Of a stretch of DNA of 64,000 nt, positions 22,724 through 33,783 are shown piece by piece. Made by a program: the position numbers and the translations under genes. The DNA comes from Dugong dugon (lineage: Eukaryota; Chordata; Mammalia; Sirenia; Dugongidae), in contig CM057471.1 in NCBI GenBank assembly GCA_030035585.1, positions 97,279,819-97,343,818 of the forward strand, in the 5' to 3' direction. Each line of letters begins with the position of its first letter. Positions within the stretch are counted from its first letter, which is position 1. The notes under the pieces were generated by a model. That model made no database searches and was not told the DNA's origin. It was given only the letters and a program-made list of their open reading frames with translations.

Positions 22724-23195
22724 AAGGGCACAACAGCTTTATTCATAATGGCCCCAAACTGAAAACAACCCGAATGTCCATCAGCAGGTGAATGGGCTAT
22801 CTGTGCGGCCTATCTGTAAGATAGAATGTTAGCCAAGAAAAGAACAAACTACTGATACATGCAACATCATAAAAATCTCTAAAGCATGCTGGGCAAAAGA
22901 AGCCAGACACAAAAGAGTACATACTGTTTGATAAAATTTATGTGAAATTCTAGAAAACACAAGTCTATAGTGATGGGAAGTAGATCAGTAGTTGCCTAGG
23001 GCTGGGGTAAGGGTGGGGGATGATTAACTAAAAAGTGGCATGAGGGAATTTTTGGAGTGATAGAAATGTCCTACATATTGATTATGGTGGTGGTTACACA
23101 AATGTTTATATTTGTCAAAACTGACTGACCTGTACACTTAAAATGGGCACCTTTCATTGTATGTAAGTTATATCTTATTTAAAAATAAAAAAGCT
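22724..23195 (+). mobile_element. old L1 3' end
   Basis: It reads as the end of L1 ORF2 (aacccgaatgtccatcagca) followed by an old L1M-type 3' UTR (cagtagttgcctagggctgg, ttacacaaatgtttatattt) and an A-rich end near 23190. It is more diverged than the L1 copies with UTR types A and B. Confidence 0.75.
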
Positions 23196-23458
23196 GGTAA
23201 AAGAGGGAATGGGTAAAAGATGAGGCAGTGACTAATTGCCCAGGGTGGTTAATGAAGGTTACACAAAGGAGATAATAAACAAAATGGGCTTTGAAGGATG
23301 AATATGAGTTCACCAAGAGGAGAGGTGGAATGGGAATGGCAGAGTGGAGTGGCAGGCTTTCTAGACAGAGGTGCAGCATAAACAAAGGAACTGGAGATTG
23401 GGAACTCTGGACCGAGTATTGTGAAAGGGGCCACCAGTAGTGGGAGAAACCCAGACTG
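23196..23458. repeat. old interspersed-repeat-like segment
   Basis: Words such as gaaggatgaatatgagttca and ggcagagtggagtggcag recall a common old mammalian repeat, but I cannot name it. There is no coding evidence. Confidence 0.3.
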
Positions 23459-23555
23459 AGTATGTGCCCTGGGTAAGCCATGTCACCTCTCTGGGACTGG
23501 GCTCTCTCTTCTGTAAAACTGGAGGGCTGTGCTAAACAATCTCTAAGGTGCCGCT
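23459..23555 (+). repeat. MIR core
   Basis: Contains gggtaagccatgtcacctct and tgtaaaactggagggctgtg in MIR order on the plus strand. Confidence 0.6.
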
Positions 23556-24023
23556 TCCAAACAGATGTGCCAAGAAATGATAATGTGACAGGAGTGACTT
23601 ACAGGCAATCTGACAGTTGTCTGAATGCACCCGTATAGCCACACCACGGTCCAGTGTCCATTCTCCATTCTGATGTCAGTCCCTGTGGAGTAAAGGTTGT
23701 TAACATTGTGAGCATCTCCCCTGGTTACAGGCATGAAGAAGTATTGACCCCCTTAGCCCTCAGGACAGCTGCCGCTTCCAGCCACGAACCTCCCTCTCCA
23801 TTTTCCCCGGTGTGCAGTCCAACTACCAATTTCTATGAAAAAGGCTGGAAGCCTTATGGTTCCGTTCAGAGCTAACATTCTGTGAATTTGTAAAAGTATC
23901 GTTTCATTTTCCAGAGGGAGTGGTTCCATAAACTTCAGGCAATACGTGTACAAGGCCATGAAAAAGACCAAACTTGGGGGCGTGGGGTGGGAGAGTTCTT
24001 GGAGAAGTCTAGGGAAGACAAGA
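23556..24023. other. unassigned, possibly unique sequence
   Basis: Moderate GC and no recognised repeat. There are no clear exon signals. Confidence 0.35.
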
Positions 24024-25255
24024 AAGATAACTTACATGGGGCTAAGGGTGGGGAACCATGGTCTCAGGGGACATCCAGGTCGACTGGCATAACATAGTTC
24101 ATAAAGAAAACGCTCTACTTCCTACTTTGGTGAGTAACATCTAGGGTCTTAAAAGCTTGTGAGCAGCCATCTGAGATACATCTGTTGGTCCCATCCCTTC
24201 TGGAGCAAAGGAGAATGAAGAAAACCAAAGATACAAGGAAAATATCAGTCCAGAGGACTAATGGACCACATGAACCACAGCCTCCACCAGCCTGAGGCCA
24301 GAAGAACTATATGGTGCCCGGCTACCACCACTGACCACTCTGACAGGGACCACAATATTCTGGGCAGAGCTGGAGAAAAATGTAGAATAAAATCCAAATT
24401 CACAACAAAAGACCAGACTTACTGGTTTGACAGAGAATGGAGGGACCCTCAAAACTATGGCCTCCGGACACCCTGCTAACTCAGAACTGAAGCTACTCCC
24501 AAAGTCCACTTTTAAGCCAAAGATTAGACAGGCATTATAAATAACACACATAAGGAACATGCTTCTTACTTAAATCAAGTATAGGAGACCTAGTGGGCAA
24601 CAGCGGCCCAAAAGTAAAGACAAGAAGGCAGGTAAGGACAGGAAACCAGAAGGAATGGACACGGGCAACTCGGGTGGAAAAGGAAAGGGGAAGAGTGCTG
24701 ACGAAATGCGGGGATTGCAACCAATATCACAAAACAATTTGTGTACAAATTTTTCTTCTTTTTTTTTATTATGAGTATTCATTTCTTGAAAAAATCAGAG
24801 CGTGTCTACTTTATTATAACACTTCCCTAATGTTTACCAAACACTGATCATTTCATGCTCTTTACTGAGATTTGCAGATTATGAGATTTCTATTACATAC
24901 ATACATTAAATCATAAGAAATTCTGACTTCTGTGAATTATAGTATCAATTCAGCCCTATAATTTAATCATAAACCTCAGGCTTAAACTTGGTAACCTAAA
25001 ATTAATCAGTGTTAGTTTCTGAAACAATCTATCTATGAAGAAACCCGGAGACATTTGTTTCTTGGCATTCATGATGTAAGGGATGCAGTTAAAGACTTAT
25101 CTTTTGCTTTGGAAACCAAGGACCTAAAAAACCCTGGCAAATGTGGATGCCATATGATACCAACACTGAGCACTGAACTGTGTACAAATTTTTGTATGAG
25201 AAACTAACTTGTGCTGTAAACTTTCACCTAAAACACAATAAAGAAAAAAAGAAAA
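24024..25255 (+). mobile_element. L1 3' UTR (type A) split by a retrocopy
   Basis: 24024-24754 and 25180-25255 are the two parts of one L1 3' UTR of the same type as 5140-6040, ending in aaacacaataaag plus an A-rich tail. The break at 24755-25179 is a later insertion with a 14-bp TSD. Confidence 0.85.
24755..25179 (-). pseudogene. processed retrocopy of an unidentified transcript 3' end
   Basis: 425 bp lie between perfect 14-bp direct repeats gtgtacaaattttt (24741-24754 and 25180-25193). On the plus strand the insert begins with cttctttttttttattatga, a reversed poly(A), so the copied RNA runs on the minus strand and ends near 24760. An AATAAA lies upstream of the tail on that strand. Together these are the marks of L1-mediated retroposition with 5' truncation. 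No known gene was recognised, and the copied part may be mostly 3' UTR. A 60-codon open stretch on the plus strand near 25018-25203 is opposite to the RNA and probably chance. Confidence 0.75.
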
Positions 25256-25407
25256 AAGAAAAAAATTTAATGCACTTAGAAGACCTTGAAATAAAGACAC
25301 CAAGTTCTGAGCTCCGGAAGCAGAAGCCCCTTGTGCTGACTCAGATTAGCCTGCATTATCAGTGCACCACTTCCTAAGATCACTTACAGGTCAGAATATA
25401 TCTGGAA

Positions 25408-25673
25408 CAGTATTTTTCAAACTGTGGGTTTGCCAGCTATGAGTGAGTGTGAAATCCCCTTAGTGGTCACCAATCAGCCTTAAAAAATAAAACAAAGCAC
25501 AAAAGAATAGAATAGAGTTGACCTGAAAAATATATTAATTCATTGCAGGTAGTAAGGCTAAGTATTGTTTTACAAAACTTCTGTTTCAGGTCTATGCATG
25601 TATATGTATACTGATCATATGTTAAATGAATTTCTTTCTGTGGGTCATAGTCAAAAAAGTTTGAGAAACACTA
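25408..25673 (+). mobile_element. hAT-type nonautonomous DNA transposon (MITE)
   Basis: The left end cagtatttttcaaac and the reverse of the right end (gtttgagaaacacta) match as terminal inverted repeats of about 15 bp. The interior words taaggctaagtattgttt and tttctgtgggtcatagtc recall an old Charlie-like MITE. The flanking 8-mers (atctggaa, atgtagag) match at 5 of 8 positions, consistent with a decayed hAT TSD. Confidence 0.7.
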
Positions 25674-25951
25674 ATGTAGAGAAAGATAACCAGGATGATG
25701 AGAGACATGGACTCCTGGTTTCTTAAGAAACAGCTGCAACAATAGGAATGTTTAGTTTGGAGAGGAAAGCTCAGGAATGACACAGAGCTGTCTTCCACTA
25801 AATGAAGGACCGTTACGAAGAGGCGAGAATGGCCTTGTTCTCTGTTGTTTCAGGAGATGGGAGTTTTTAGATCGCCACCCAGATGTACTATTGCACAGTT
25901 GGAGCTGTCCATCAACACAACTGCAAAATAAAACCCTCTAGGAGTGTTTTA
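25674..25951. other. unassigned sequence
   Basis: No gene or family was recognised. Confidence 0.35.
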
Positions 25952-26118
25952 AGGAGCCCCAGTGGCACAGTGGAGCCCTTGTGATGAAGTGTTTAAGAGC
26001 TTGGCTGCTAACCAAAAGGTCGGCAATTCGAACCCTCCAGTCGATCTTTGGAAACCTGATGGGGCAGTTTTACTCTGTCCTATAGAGTCTCTGAGAGACG
26101 GAATGCAATGGTTTTGGT
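25952..26118 (+). mobile_element. AfroSINE, short type
   Basis: Head aaggagccccagtggcacag with an internal partial repeat of the head, then ctaaccaaaaggtcggcaat, the usual middle, and an end in ggaatgcaatggttttggt. Confidence 0.85.
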
Positions 26119-26270
26119 GGCACAGTGGGTAAAGCAACGGACTGCTAACAGAAAGGGAGAAAGATGTGGCAGTTTGCTTCTGTAAAGATTTACAGCCTTG
26201 GAAATCCTTTCGGGTTGCTATGAGTCAGAATTGACTCGATGGCAGTGAGTTTGGGTTTTGTTCGTTTGTT
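26119..26270 (+). mobile_element. second AfroSINE, tandem to the first
   Basis: A partial head (ggcacagtgggtaaagcaac) is followed by the extra block (gagaaagatgtggcagtttg) and a complete RTE-like end (gagtcagaattgactcgatg). It sits in the T/G-rich tail of the preceding SINE, a tail-to-head insertion. Confidence 0.85.
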
Positions 26271-27792
26271 TAGGACGGTTTTAAGCACAAGACAGGGGAT
26301 CATCTGTTAGAGATTCCTATATTGAGAGAGAGGTTGAATTAGACATCCTTGAATATCCTTTTCCACTCCAAAGTTCAATCATTCTATCTTCTCCTGTGAC
26401 TGTGTTTGAATTTCATAAATTGCTTGCTTTGGACCAGGTAATAATTCAGCAAACACTTTAAACAAGCAATTACCTCCTGAGAATGGAAACACAATATAAA
26501 AATGCAGTTCACTGAAAGAAAAGAAAGATACTTACAGCAAAGGCAGAGAACTTGTAGGTACTTGTAAGACGAGTTGTTTATGAAGACATTAATATTTTTG
26601 GGCACCTAAATAATAATAATAATAAAGACAGTCTCACATACAGATCTTGGATGTGGTATGTGCTCAGTAAAAGTTGAATGAATGAATGACTTTTACTAAG
26701 TGACCAGAGGATGTCTAGAATTATACTTACAACCCCAGAGTTCCTCTAGCAAGTCTCAAGCTAGCCATTTCTGTATAACTGCTGCCTTCACTAGGCTCTG
26801 AGGGCCTCTTGAATAAGAACAATTGGTTTTACCCCACTTAGCAAAGGTTCTTGGATACAGTATGCCCTCAGTGCACTCTTGCTGAATTTAATTTAATTTA
26901 CAGATATCCATTCACAGCACTTCCAGCTTTCAAAATATTTGCAGTGCATGGGAGGGTGGGACAAGGCTAATTAACTTTAATAATTACATATGTCACATTT
27001 ATTAACATGATAAGCTATGATTATTGATATGCAAATAATTGTAAGAATGTTTATTAATATAAAAATGTGGAAGCTCTTTTAAGTTTTACCTTCGTTAAAT
27101 GCACGTTATAATTTTTTACTTTTCATAGCTCTCCTCTGTGGCCTGAAGTTGATATGAATTTATTTTTCTTGTTTGATAAGAGTTCTACTCTGCTTTGCAA
27201 AGCCACACTCTTCCCCTTGCTCTCTGCAGGGCTAGCTCCTTCCTAGACTTCAGGTCTCATCTAGGTTTCAGTTTGATGTCTACTGAGCAGGGATTGAGAT
27301 AAGGAGTTCCTGGAAGCAGCAGTGAGGGATGGGAGAAGAATGAGATAGGGAAGGAGGAAAACCCAGTAAAGGGTTCGTTCACCTGTTGGCTGGTTACAAT
27401 TGTGGGCATCTGGGGGTCCCTCCCTGGGAACCCTCCAATGAAGTTGTAGACTGTGCTGCAGAATTGTCCTTCTAAAAAGAGCGGAGACTGGGGCATTTAT
27501 CCACCAACTTCTGTGCTCTTTTGGTTAAGGGTTGCCCCTGGTGCAACTCCTTCACACTTCGAGTTTGCCCTGGGTGTGGGAAGAGCAAGCCGCCAAGTCT
27601 ACCAATAAAGCCTTGAGGCAGAATTAGAGGTGAGATGCTGTCCACATGCATGGGCGCTGACTCCTAGAGCTGAAGCTGAAATCAGAGGTGGGCCACAGGA
27701 GAGTGGTGCAGAGCACCAAAGCAGCAGTGAGACCTGCTAAGAGGCCTTGCCTGACCACCTTGCTAAAATGAGTACACCTTATATTGCTCTTC
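26271..27792. other. unassigned sequence with weak L2-like piece
   Basis: An AAT run lies at 26610-26625, and gtatgtgctcagtaaaagtt near 26655-26690 resembles an L2 or MIR 3' end. 27120-27770 is GC-moderate and may be an old repeat, but I could not assign it. No coding signal was found. Confidence 0.35.
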
Positions 27793-27990
27793 GGGGTCCC
27801 TGGGTGGTACAGATGATTAACATGCTCTCCAGCTAACTGAAAGGTTCCAGTCTACCCAGAGGTGCCTCAGAAGAATGGCTTGGCTATCTACTTCTGAAAA
27901 AACAGTCTTTGAAAACCTGTGGAGAACAGTTCTACTGTAACACACACAGGGTCACCATGAGTCAGGGTTGAATTGACGGCAAACGGTATA
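27793..27990 (+). mobile_element. AfroSINE, long type
   Basis: Head gtccctgggtggtacagatg, long-type middle (tacccagaggtgcctcagaa, ctatctacttctgaaaaaac) and RTE-like end gtcaccatgagtcaggg. It is moderately diverged. Confidence 0.85.
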
Positions 27991-28011
27991 TTACTCTTCA
28001 CCATTCATCTA

Positions 28012-28450
28012 TCAGCTTGTCGTATTGTGATGGCTTGTGTTTTGCTATGATGCTGGAAGCTATGTCACCAGTATTTCAAATACCAGTAGGATCATTCATG
28101 ATGAACAGGTTTTAGCGGAGCTTCCAGACTAAGATGGATGAGGAAGAAAGGCCTGGTGATCTACTTCTGAAAATTAGCTAAAGAAAACATTACGGATCAC
28201 AACAGGGCATTATCCAACTTACTTGCTTTAGACACATCATCAGGAGGGATCAATTGCTAGAGGAGGACACCAAGTTTGCTGATGTAGAGGGCCAATGAAG
28301 GCATGGGAGACCCTTGGTGAAAAGGACTGGCACTATAGACTGAATGATGGGCTTGAACATGTCAGTGATCATGAGGACGAAGCAGGACCAGGCAGCGTTT
28401 CCACCTATTGTACATAAGATCACCATGAGTCAGGGTTGACTCATGACAGC
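28012..28450 (+). mobile_element. nonautonomous RTE derivative
   Basis: The RTE 5' UTR (gttttgctatgatgctggaa, agaaaggcctggtgatctac) is joined to a C-terminal pol and 3'-end piece (gacacatcatcaggagggat, ataagatcaccatgagtcag). The internal coding region is deleted. It has the same structure as 19828-20195 with more of the 3' pol region. Confidence 0.82.
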
Positions 28451-28989
28451 TACCGACTAAATTGCTCTTGCACAACATTGATCATCTTTATTTTATCAGC
28501 TTACATTATTGTTTATCTTTGTTTATGAACATCTATTATCTTTGAGCATCTTTCTTCTGGAAAACTCCTTCCTCCATTCTCAGTCTACATGCTTCACACT
28601 GAGTCTCCAACTCCCAGTTCTAAAAACGTCCAGGAAGCTCCTGGCCAATTAGACCAGCTCATTCCCCTGGCCTCCCAATCAGCCAATGAGAAGCAAAGAA
28701 TTATATTCTGAGACTCACTTTTTCCTGATATCTGCTGCAGCCCATTTGCTTCTCCATGAGGAGAACCTGTTTAAGGATGGAGCCCACACAGGGAAAGTAG
28801 AACCAAGAACAGGGAGAGATAAATTGGGTTTTGGCAACATTGCTTGAGATCCTAGATAAAACTCTATATGAAGCAGGCACTATTTCTGCACTTTTTTTTT
28901 TATGAGCCATAAATTCCCTTTTTGCTTAAGCTAATTTCAGTTCAGCTTTTTCATCACTTGCAATGAGAAGATCCTGCTACATTATCTTA
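28451..28989. other. unassigned sequence
   Basis: No gene or recognised family was found. There is a poly(T) run at about 28892-28901. Confidence 0.35.
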
Positions 28990-29092
28990 CTCCCCCAGTA
29001 GACTATACATTCTATCTCATTCTCCACTGTGTAAGCAGATATCTGCACAGTGCCTGGCATGTAGTAGGTGCTCAATAAATATTTGTTGAATT
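28990..29092 (+). repeat. L2/MIR-type 3' end
   Basis: The terminal words gcacagtgcctggcatgtag and taggtgctcaataaatattt are the conserved 3' end of ancient L2/MIR elements. Confidence 0.7.
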
Positions 29093-29125
29093 GATTAATT
29101 ACCTAATTAATCCAGCTCTTATTTT

Positions 29126-29470
29126 AGTGATTCAGTGGTAGAATTCTCCCCTCCCATGTAGGAGACCCAGGTTTGATTCCTGGCCAATGCACCTCATGTA
29201 CAACCACCACCCATCTGTCAGTGGAGGCTTGTGTGTTGCTATGATGCTGAATGAGTTTCTGCAGAGCTTCTAGACTACAGCAGACAAGGAAGAAAGGACT
29301 AGCGATCTACTTCTGAAAATCAGCCAATAAAAACCCTATGGATCACAATGGTCTGATCCACAACCAACTATGGGGATGGCGCAGGACAGGGAAGCGTTTC
29401 CTTCCATTGCACATGGGATCGTCATGAGTCTGGTAGACTCAATGGCAGCTAACAGCGACAACAAACAAAA
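29126..29470 (+). mobile_element. chimeric SINE: tRNA-Gly head plus RTE body
   Basis: 29126-29200 reads as a tRNA-Gly-like sequence: gattcagtggtagaattctc (A-box region), a CCC-type anticodon-loop region (cccctcccatg), ggtttgattcc (B box) and the acceptor end ggccaatgcacc. Directly after it comes the RTE 5' UTR block (tgtgttgctatgatgctg, ctacttctgaaaatcagcca), then the RTE 3' end and a tail cgacaacaaacaaaaaaa. This is the architecture of an RTE-mobilised SINE with a head unlike that of the AfroSINEs. The tRNA 5' acceptor strand is decayed, so it is not a tRNA gene. Confidence 0.75.
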
Positions 29471-30118
29471 AAATACAGTAAAGAAGATAATTTTAATGTT
29501 GAAAATAGAATGTAACTGGGGGAACTGTATTTGTTCGGGTCCTGGCAGAAAACAGAATTGGGCTCAGATGTTTTAAACGAGAAGGCTTTGAGGAAGGGAC
29601 TACTTAAAAAGACATGGGAAGGGTGAACGGCCAGCAAGGGATGTCGAGGCACTGAGAGCTTGCAAAAGTGGCAACACATTACCATCCTTAGGGGTGACTG
29701 GCAAGGGAAGGAAACAGTGTTCTTAGAGCCTGGTGAGAGGAGCTTAGAGCTCTGTGAAGGAGGGACTGTCCTGCAGAGGCAGTAACTGTGGAAGAAAGCA
29801 GCCCCTGACAAAACCACAGAGCCCAAGTAAGCAGGAAATGGTGAAAGATATACCCTGGCCTCTCCTCCCACACTCCACCGCCTTTACCCAACCAGAAGCC
29901 AATCTATAAGGGCACCTGGGTAGCGCGATCCCTAGAAGTAGCCTCCTGGAATACACACGGGCAAAGAAATGGGTCTTGAGCGGCAAACAGAGAACAACCA
30001 GCAAAGTTACAAAAGAAGATTCTCTTCGGAGAATAAAGAAAATAGACCATAGAAAAGAGGAAAGATGTTAAATACGATAGCAATCTTCAAATCAAGTATT
30101 AATTCAGCTACACTTCGT
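29471..30118. other. unassigned, old-repeat-like sequence
   Basis: Words such as gggcacctgggtagcgcgat and agcggcaaacagagaacaac look like a dispersed old mammalian repeat, but I cannot give a family. Minus-strand open frames of 60-140 codons here are not supported as genes. Confidence 0.35.
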
Positions 30119-30157
30119 GAAAGGAAGCACTTAACTGCTTGCACCACCCAGGGATTT
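30119..30157 (-). mobile_element. AfroSINE 5' stub, antisense
   Basis: About 39 bp matching the reversed head (gcacttaactgcttgcacca, cccaggga). It is probably a remnant of a deleted or interrupted copy. Confidence 0.55.
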
Positions 30158-30194
30158 TTTTTCTCTCCCCATAGGTAAGCAATTTCTTTAAATT

Positions 30195-30700
30195 GTTTTA
30201 TTATGGTAAAATATATACATATAACAAAAAAATTGACAATTCAACATTTTTTACACTTACAATTCAGTGACGTTAGTTACACTCATTGTGATGTGCAGCC
30301 ATCACCACTATTCTTTTTCAAATTATTCCACCAACATTAATAGAAACTCAATGTTCCTTAAGCAATGACTCCCTTTTCCCTCCTCTCTCCCGCCCCTCTT
30401 AACCATTAATAAACTTTAATATCTATATATTTGCCTATTTAATATAAGCAGGGTCATATAATATTTATTCTTTTGTGACTGACTTATTTCACTCACATAA
30501 TGTTTTCAAGATTCATTTACACTGTAGAATGTATCAGGACTTCATTTTTTTTAACGGCAGTGTAAAATTCTGTTGTATGTACGTGCCACATTTTATTTAT
30601 CCATTCTTCTGTTGATGGACGTTTAGGTTATTTCCACCTTCTGGCTATTGTGAATAGTGCTGCAATGAACATTGGTGTACAAGGACAACCTATTTTTTAA
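30195..30700 (-). mobile_element. old L1 3' region, antisense
   Basis: Plus-strand words aattttattatggtaaaata, gtgcagccatcaccactatt, tatttatccattcttctgtt and tattgtgaatagtgctgcaa are the reversed 3' UTR and ORF2 end of old L1 elements. Confidence 0.75.
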
Positions 30701-32150
30701 TGTAATGGTGTATTCTGTCATTTTACTGTTAATTTTAAATGCTTTCACTTAGTAATTTTAAATACAGTAAATCAATCTGTTTGATAATAAGAGTGACTTG
30801 GTTAAGCCTTACATCTGCCTAGAGTTTCCTGGTTTACAGAAGTCTTCTTTTATCCACAATTTCATTGAGCAAGGGTCTTACAGAGGGACATACGCCATTA
30901 AGTCTCTTTAAGGACCTATTCTAAAATAAGATATGATTCTAAAAGACACACATCCTCCTTTTCTGACAATTATAAAGAGGTAGGTAATTTTTACTTTTGG
31001 CCTCCAAGTCATTCCACAGGGGTACATGACAGTGTATCCGAGTGAGTCTTCACAGAAAATGAACCAAGTACTATAGGTTAACTAATGCTTCTTTCCAACT
31101 GTTCTTTGACTCAGGCCCCTCTATTCTTTCTGGGTTCCACTCCAATAACTAAATTAAATTAATAAGAATTTGTAAATCACTTCAACCATGCAGCACATAC
31201 TATTTGGAAAGTGGTTGCTAGGTGCTATGGGGCATACAACAAAAGACAAGGCCCAGTCCTAGATTCCAGAAGCTAAGACTCGAGTAGATTTTTTAAAAGC
31301 CCTTTCAACAATCTTCAAGCATTTTTTTGTTCATTGAAAACAGCCCTACCTCTCATAGAATTTACGTTTTCTAGGAAATTTCACCAGATGTTAAGATTTT
31401 TGAACCAGTGTTTGGGAATCAATTAAAATGCTATTGCTTCTTTGTTTTTCTTCAGATTAATTGTGGAAAAACTCCCTTTTGACTTTGGGTTCAAAGCCAT
31501 GGTTCTGTAAAGAGCTTAAACATTTCGAAGCAGGGAAATAGCAGTAGGGTAATTCACAATGGCTACCACCAACATGGAATGTTCCTACTCTGAACAGAGC
31601 TTAGGGGAAAATAAGCTAAACATGTTGTCAAAGAGATTTATGTAACACTTCCACATAGCAACAGCTGCTTTCTCTCTCAGGATTTCCACTACAATCTCCA
31701 GGGCACCTCCTTTAAAAGAAAGGCTGGTTAAAACAGTTTCACAAAAGATCTATGAAAAAACGAAAATAAGATAAACTCATAAATAAATCTTAATTTCATA
31801 CTTTGTTTCCAAAACATCATAATTAGAAACAAAAACTTGTGAAAAAGGAAAAATGATTTTACTTTTCTCCCAATGTGGCCAACCCTTTGGAAAGTTACGG
31901 GTCCAAAGACCCGTCCTTATAAAACTTAGGGTCTATGAATAGGAAGGTTTTGTTTTGTTTGTTTTTTAAAGGAGGTTGTTGCAAATATGCAATTGAAATT
32001 ATAAGTCAAAATTGCGTGATCTTGTAAACATTCAAGCACTTTCTAGCTGCTAGAGACATAAAAGAAATAGACAATAATATTGGTATTATCACTATGCTTC
32101 TAGTATTAGTGATTAATACCTTTTGAGTTTAGTGAGTGCTTGCCTTGTAC
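30701..32150. other. unassigned sequence, probably single copy
   Basis: About 1.4 kb of AT-rich DNA without a recognised element or exon. Confidence 0.4.
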
Positions 32151-32332
32151 TGAGGAGCCCTTATGGCACAGTGGTTAAAGTGATTGACTGCTAACTGAAA
32201 GGTAGACAGTTTGAAACCACCAGTGGCTCCGCAGGAGAAAGATGTGGCAGTCTGCTTCCGCAGAGATTCACAACTTTGGAAACCCTATGGGGTCGCTATG
32301 AGTCAAAATTGACTTGACGGCAGTGGGTTTTG
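32151..32332 (+). mobile_element. AfroSINE with extra middle block
   Basis: Head gaggagcccttatggcacag, extra block gagaaagatgtggcagtctg, end gtcgctatgagtcaaaattg. The type is as at 14551-14748. Confidence 0.88.
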
Positions 32333-32394
32333 CCTTGTATTAAGGCGGGGGGAGGGGGTGAGGTCAGAAAACTATGGCCTGCCAGAAAAATCCA

Positions 32395-32895
32395 GCCACT
32401 TTCTGGTTTTAGGAAATAAAAACCCTCACCTGTATGCCAGTGTTCATTTGCAGAACTTTTCACAATAGGCAAAAGGTGAAAACAACCGAAATGTCCATCA
32501 ACAGAAGAATGGATAAACAAAATATGGTACATATACACAATGAAATACTACTCAGTCATAAAGAGAAATTAAGTCCTGATACATTTTACAACGTGAGTGA
32601 ACCTTGAAAATATCATGCTAAGTGAAGTAAGTCAATCACAAAAGTACAAATACTCTATGATCTCACTTACATAGTATAAGCAAATAAACAGAAACCAAAG
32701 ATTATTAGTGGTTACTAGGGGAGAGAGGGAGGGGGGAATTTATGTTAATGGTGGTGGAATGATTTGGAAAAGAACAGCAAGAATGGTAGCACAACATGAA
32801 CATTATAATCTATGTCACTGAATTGTGCATTTAGAAATTGTTGCAATGGTGTATGTTTTGTTATATATATTTCTACTACAGTTAAAAAAAAATAC
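32395..32895 (+). mobile_element. L1 3' end
   Basis: ORF2 terminus (gtccatcaacagaagaatgg, tgatctcacttacatag) and a 3' UTR (cagaaaccaaagattattag, tgcaatggtgtatgttttgt) ending in an A-run at about 32884-32892. The MaLR provirus begins 14 bp downstream. Confidence 0.8.
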
Positions 32896-32908
32896 CCTCA
32901 TTACTATT

Positions 32909-33427
32909 TGTCATGGTTTGAATTGTGTCCCCCAAGAACACTGTCAACTTGGCTAGGTCTTGATTCCCAGTATTGTGTGATTGTCCACCATTTTGTCATC
33001 TGATGTGATTTCCCTATGTGTTGTAAATCCTACCTCTATAATGTTAATGAGGTGGGATTAGAGGCAGTTATGTGAATAAGGGAGGACTCAATCTACAAGA
33101 TTAGATTGTGTTTTAAGCCAATCTGTTTTGAAATATAAAAGAGAGAAGTGAGCATAAAGACATGGGGACCTCATACCATCAAGAAAGCACTGGCAGCACA
33201 GTGCGTCCTTTGGACCTGAGGTTCCTGCACTGAGAAGCTCCTAGCCCAAGGGAAGGTTGATGACAAGGACCTTCCTCCAGAACCAACAGAGAAAGAAAGC
33301 CTTCCTCTAGAGCTAGTGCTCTGAATTTGGACTTCTAGCCTCCTAGACTGTGAGAGAATAAATTTCTCTTTGTTAAAGCCATCCACTTGTAGTATTTCTG
33401 TTATAGCAGCACTAGATAACTAAGACA
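32909..33427 (+). repeat. 5' LTR of the MaLR provirus
   Basis: TGTCATGG start and AAGACA end, with AATAAA at about 33356. It is a complete LTR of 519 bp and serves as reference for the truncated partner at 34562-34912. Confidence 0.9.
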
Positions 33428-33432
33428 GAATT

Positions 33433-33450
33433 TGGTACTGGGAGTAGGGT
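33433..33450 (+). promoter_or_regulatory. primer binding site, tRNA-Leu type
   Basis: TGGTACTGGGAGTAGGGT starts 6 bp after the 5' LTR. ERVL-class elements are known to use a tRNA-Leu primer, and this string fits that pattern. The same TGGTACTG...G word follows the LTR at 57825. Confidence 0.7.
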
Positions 33451-33664
33451 GCTGCTCTAACAAATACCTAAATGTAGAAGTGGTTTTGAAACTGTAAATG
33501 GATAGACACTGGAAGAGTTTTAAAGTGCCTAATAGTAAAAGCCTAGATTGCCTTGAAAAGACTGCGGGTGGAATTATGGATGTCAGACAATTCTGGTGAG
33601 GACTCAGAAGGAAATGCAGAGAGCTGTTACACTGGAGATGATGCAGATGGCAAAAATCAGCATC

Positions 33665-33783
33665 AGAGAACCAGAAGCGGCAGAGAGCCGGCAGTAGCAG
33701 AGAACCGGCAGCGGCAGAGAACTGGCAGCGGCAGAGAACTGGAAGCGACAGAGAACCAGTAGCAGCAGAACCAGCAGAGCAGC
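33665..33783. repeat. 17-bp tandem repeat inside the MaLR internal region
   Basis: About seven units of agagaaccggcagcggc (with variants) start at 33665, 33682, 33699, 33716, 33733 and 33750, with a last degenerate unit after that. Because 17 is not a multiple of three, all frames stay open longer than expected, which explains the long spurious minus-strand frames across this region. Confidence 0.88.

Noticed and set aside
25018..25203. Open plus-strand stretch inside the retrocopy
   Set aside because: The poly(A) orientation shows the copied RNA is on the minus strand, and the frame has no start codon near its beginning.
29126..29200. Functional tRNA-Gly gene
   Set aside because: The 5' acceptor strand no longer pairs with the 3' acceptor end, and an RTE-derived body follows without a terminator. 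It is a SINE head.
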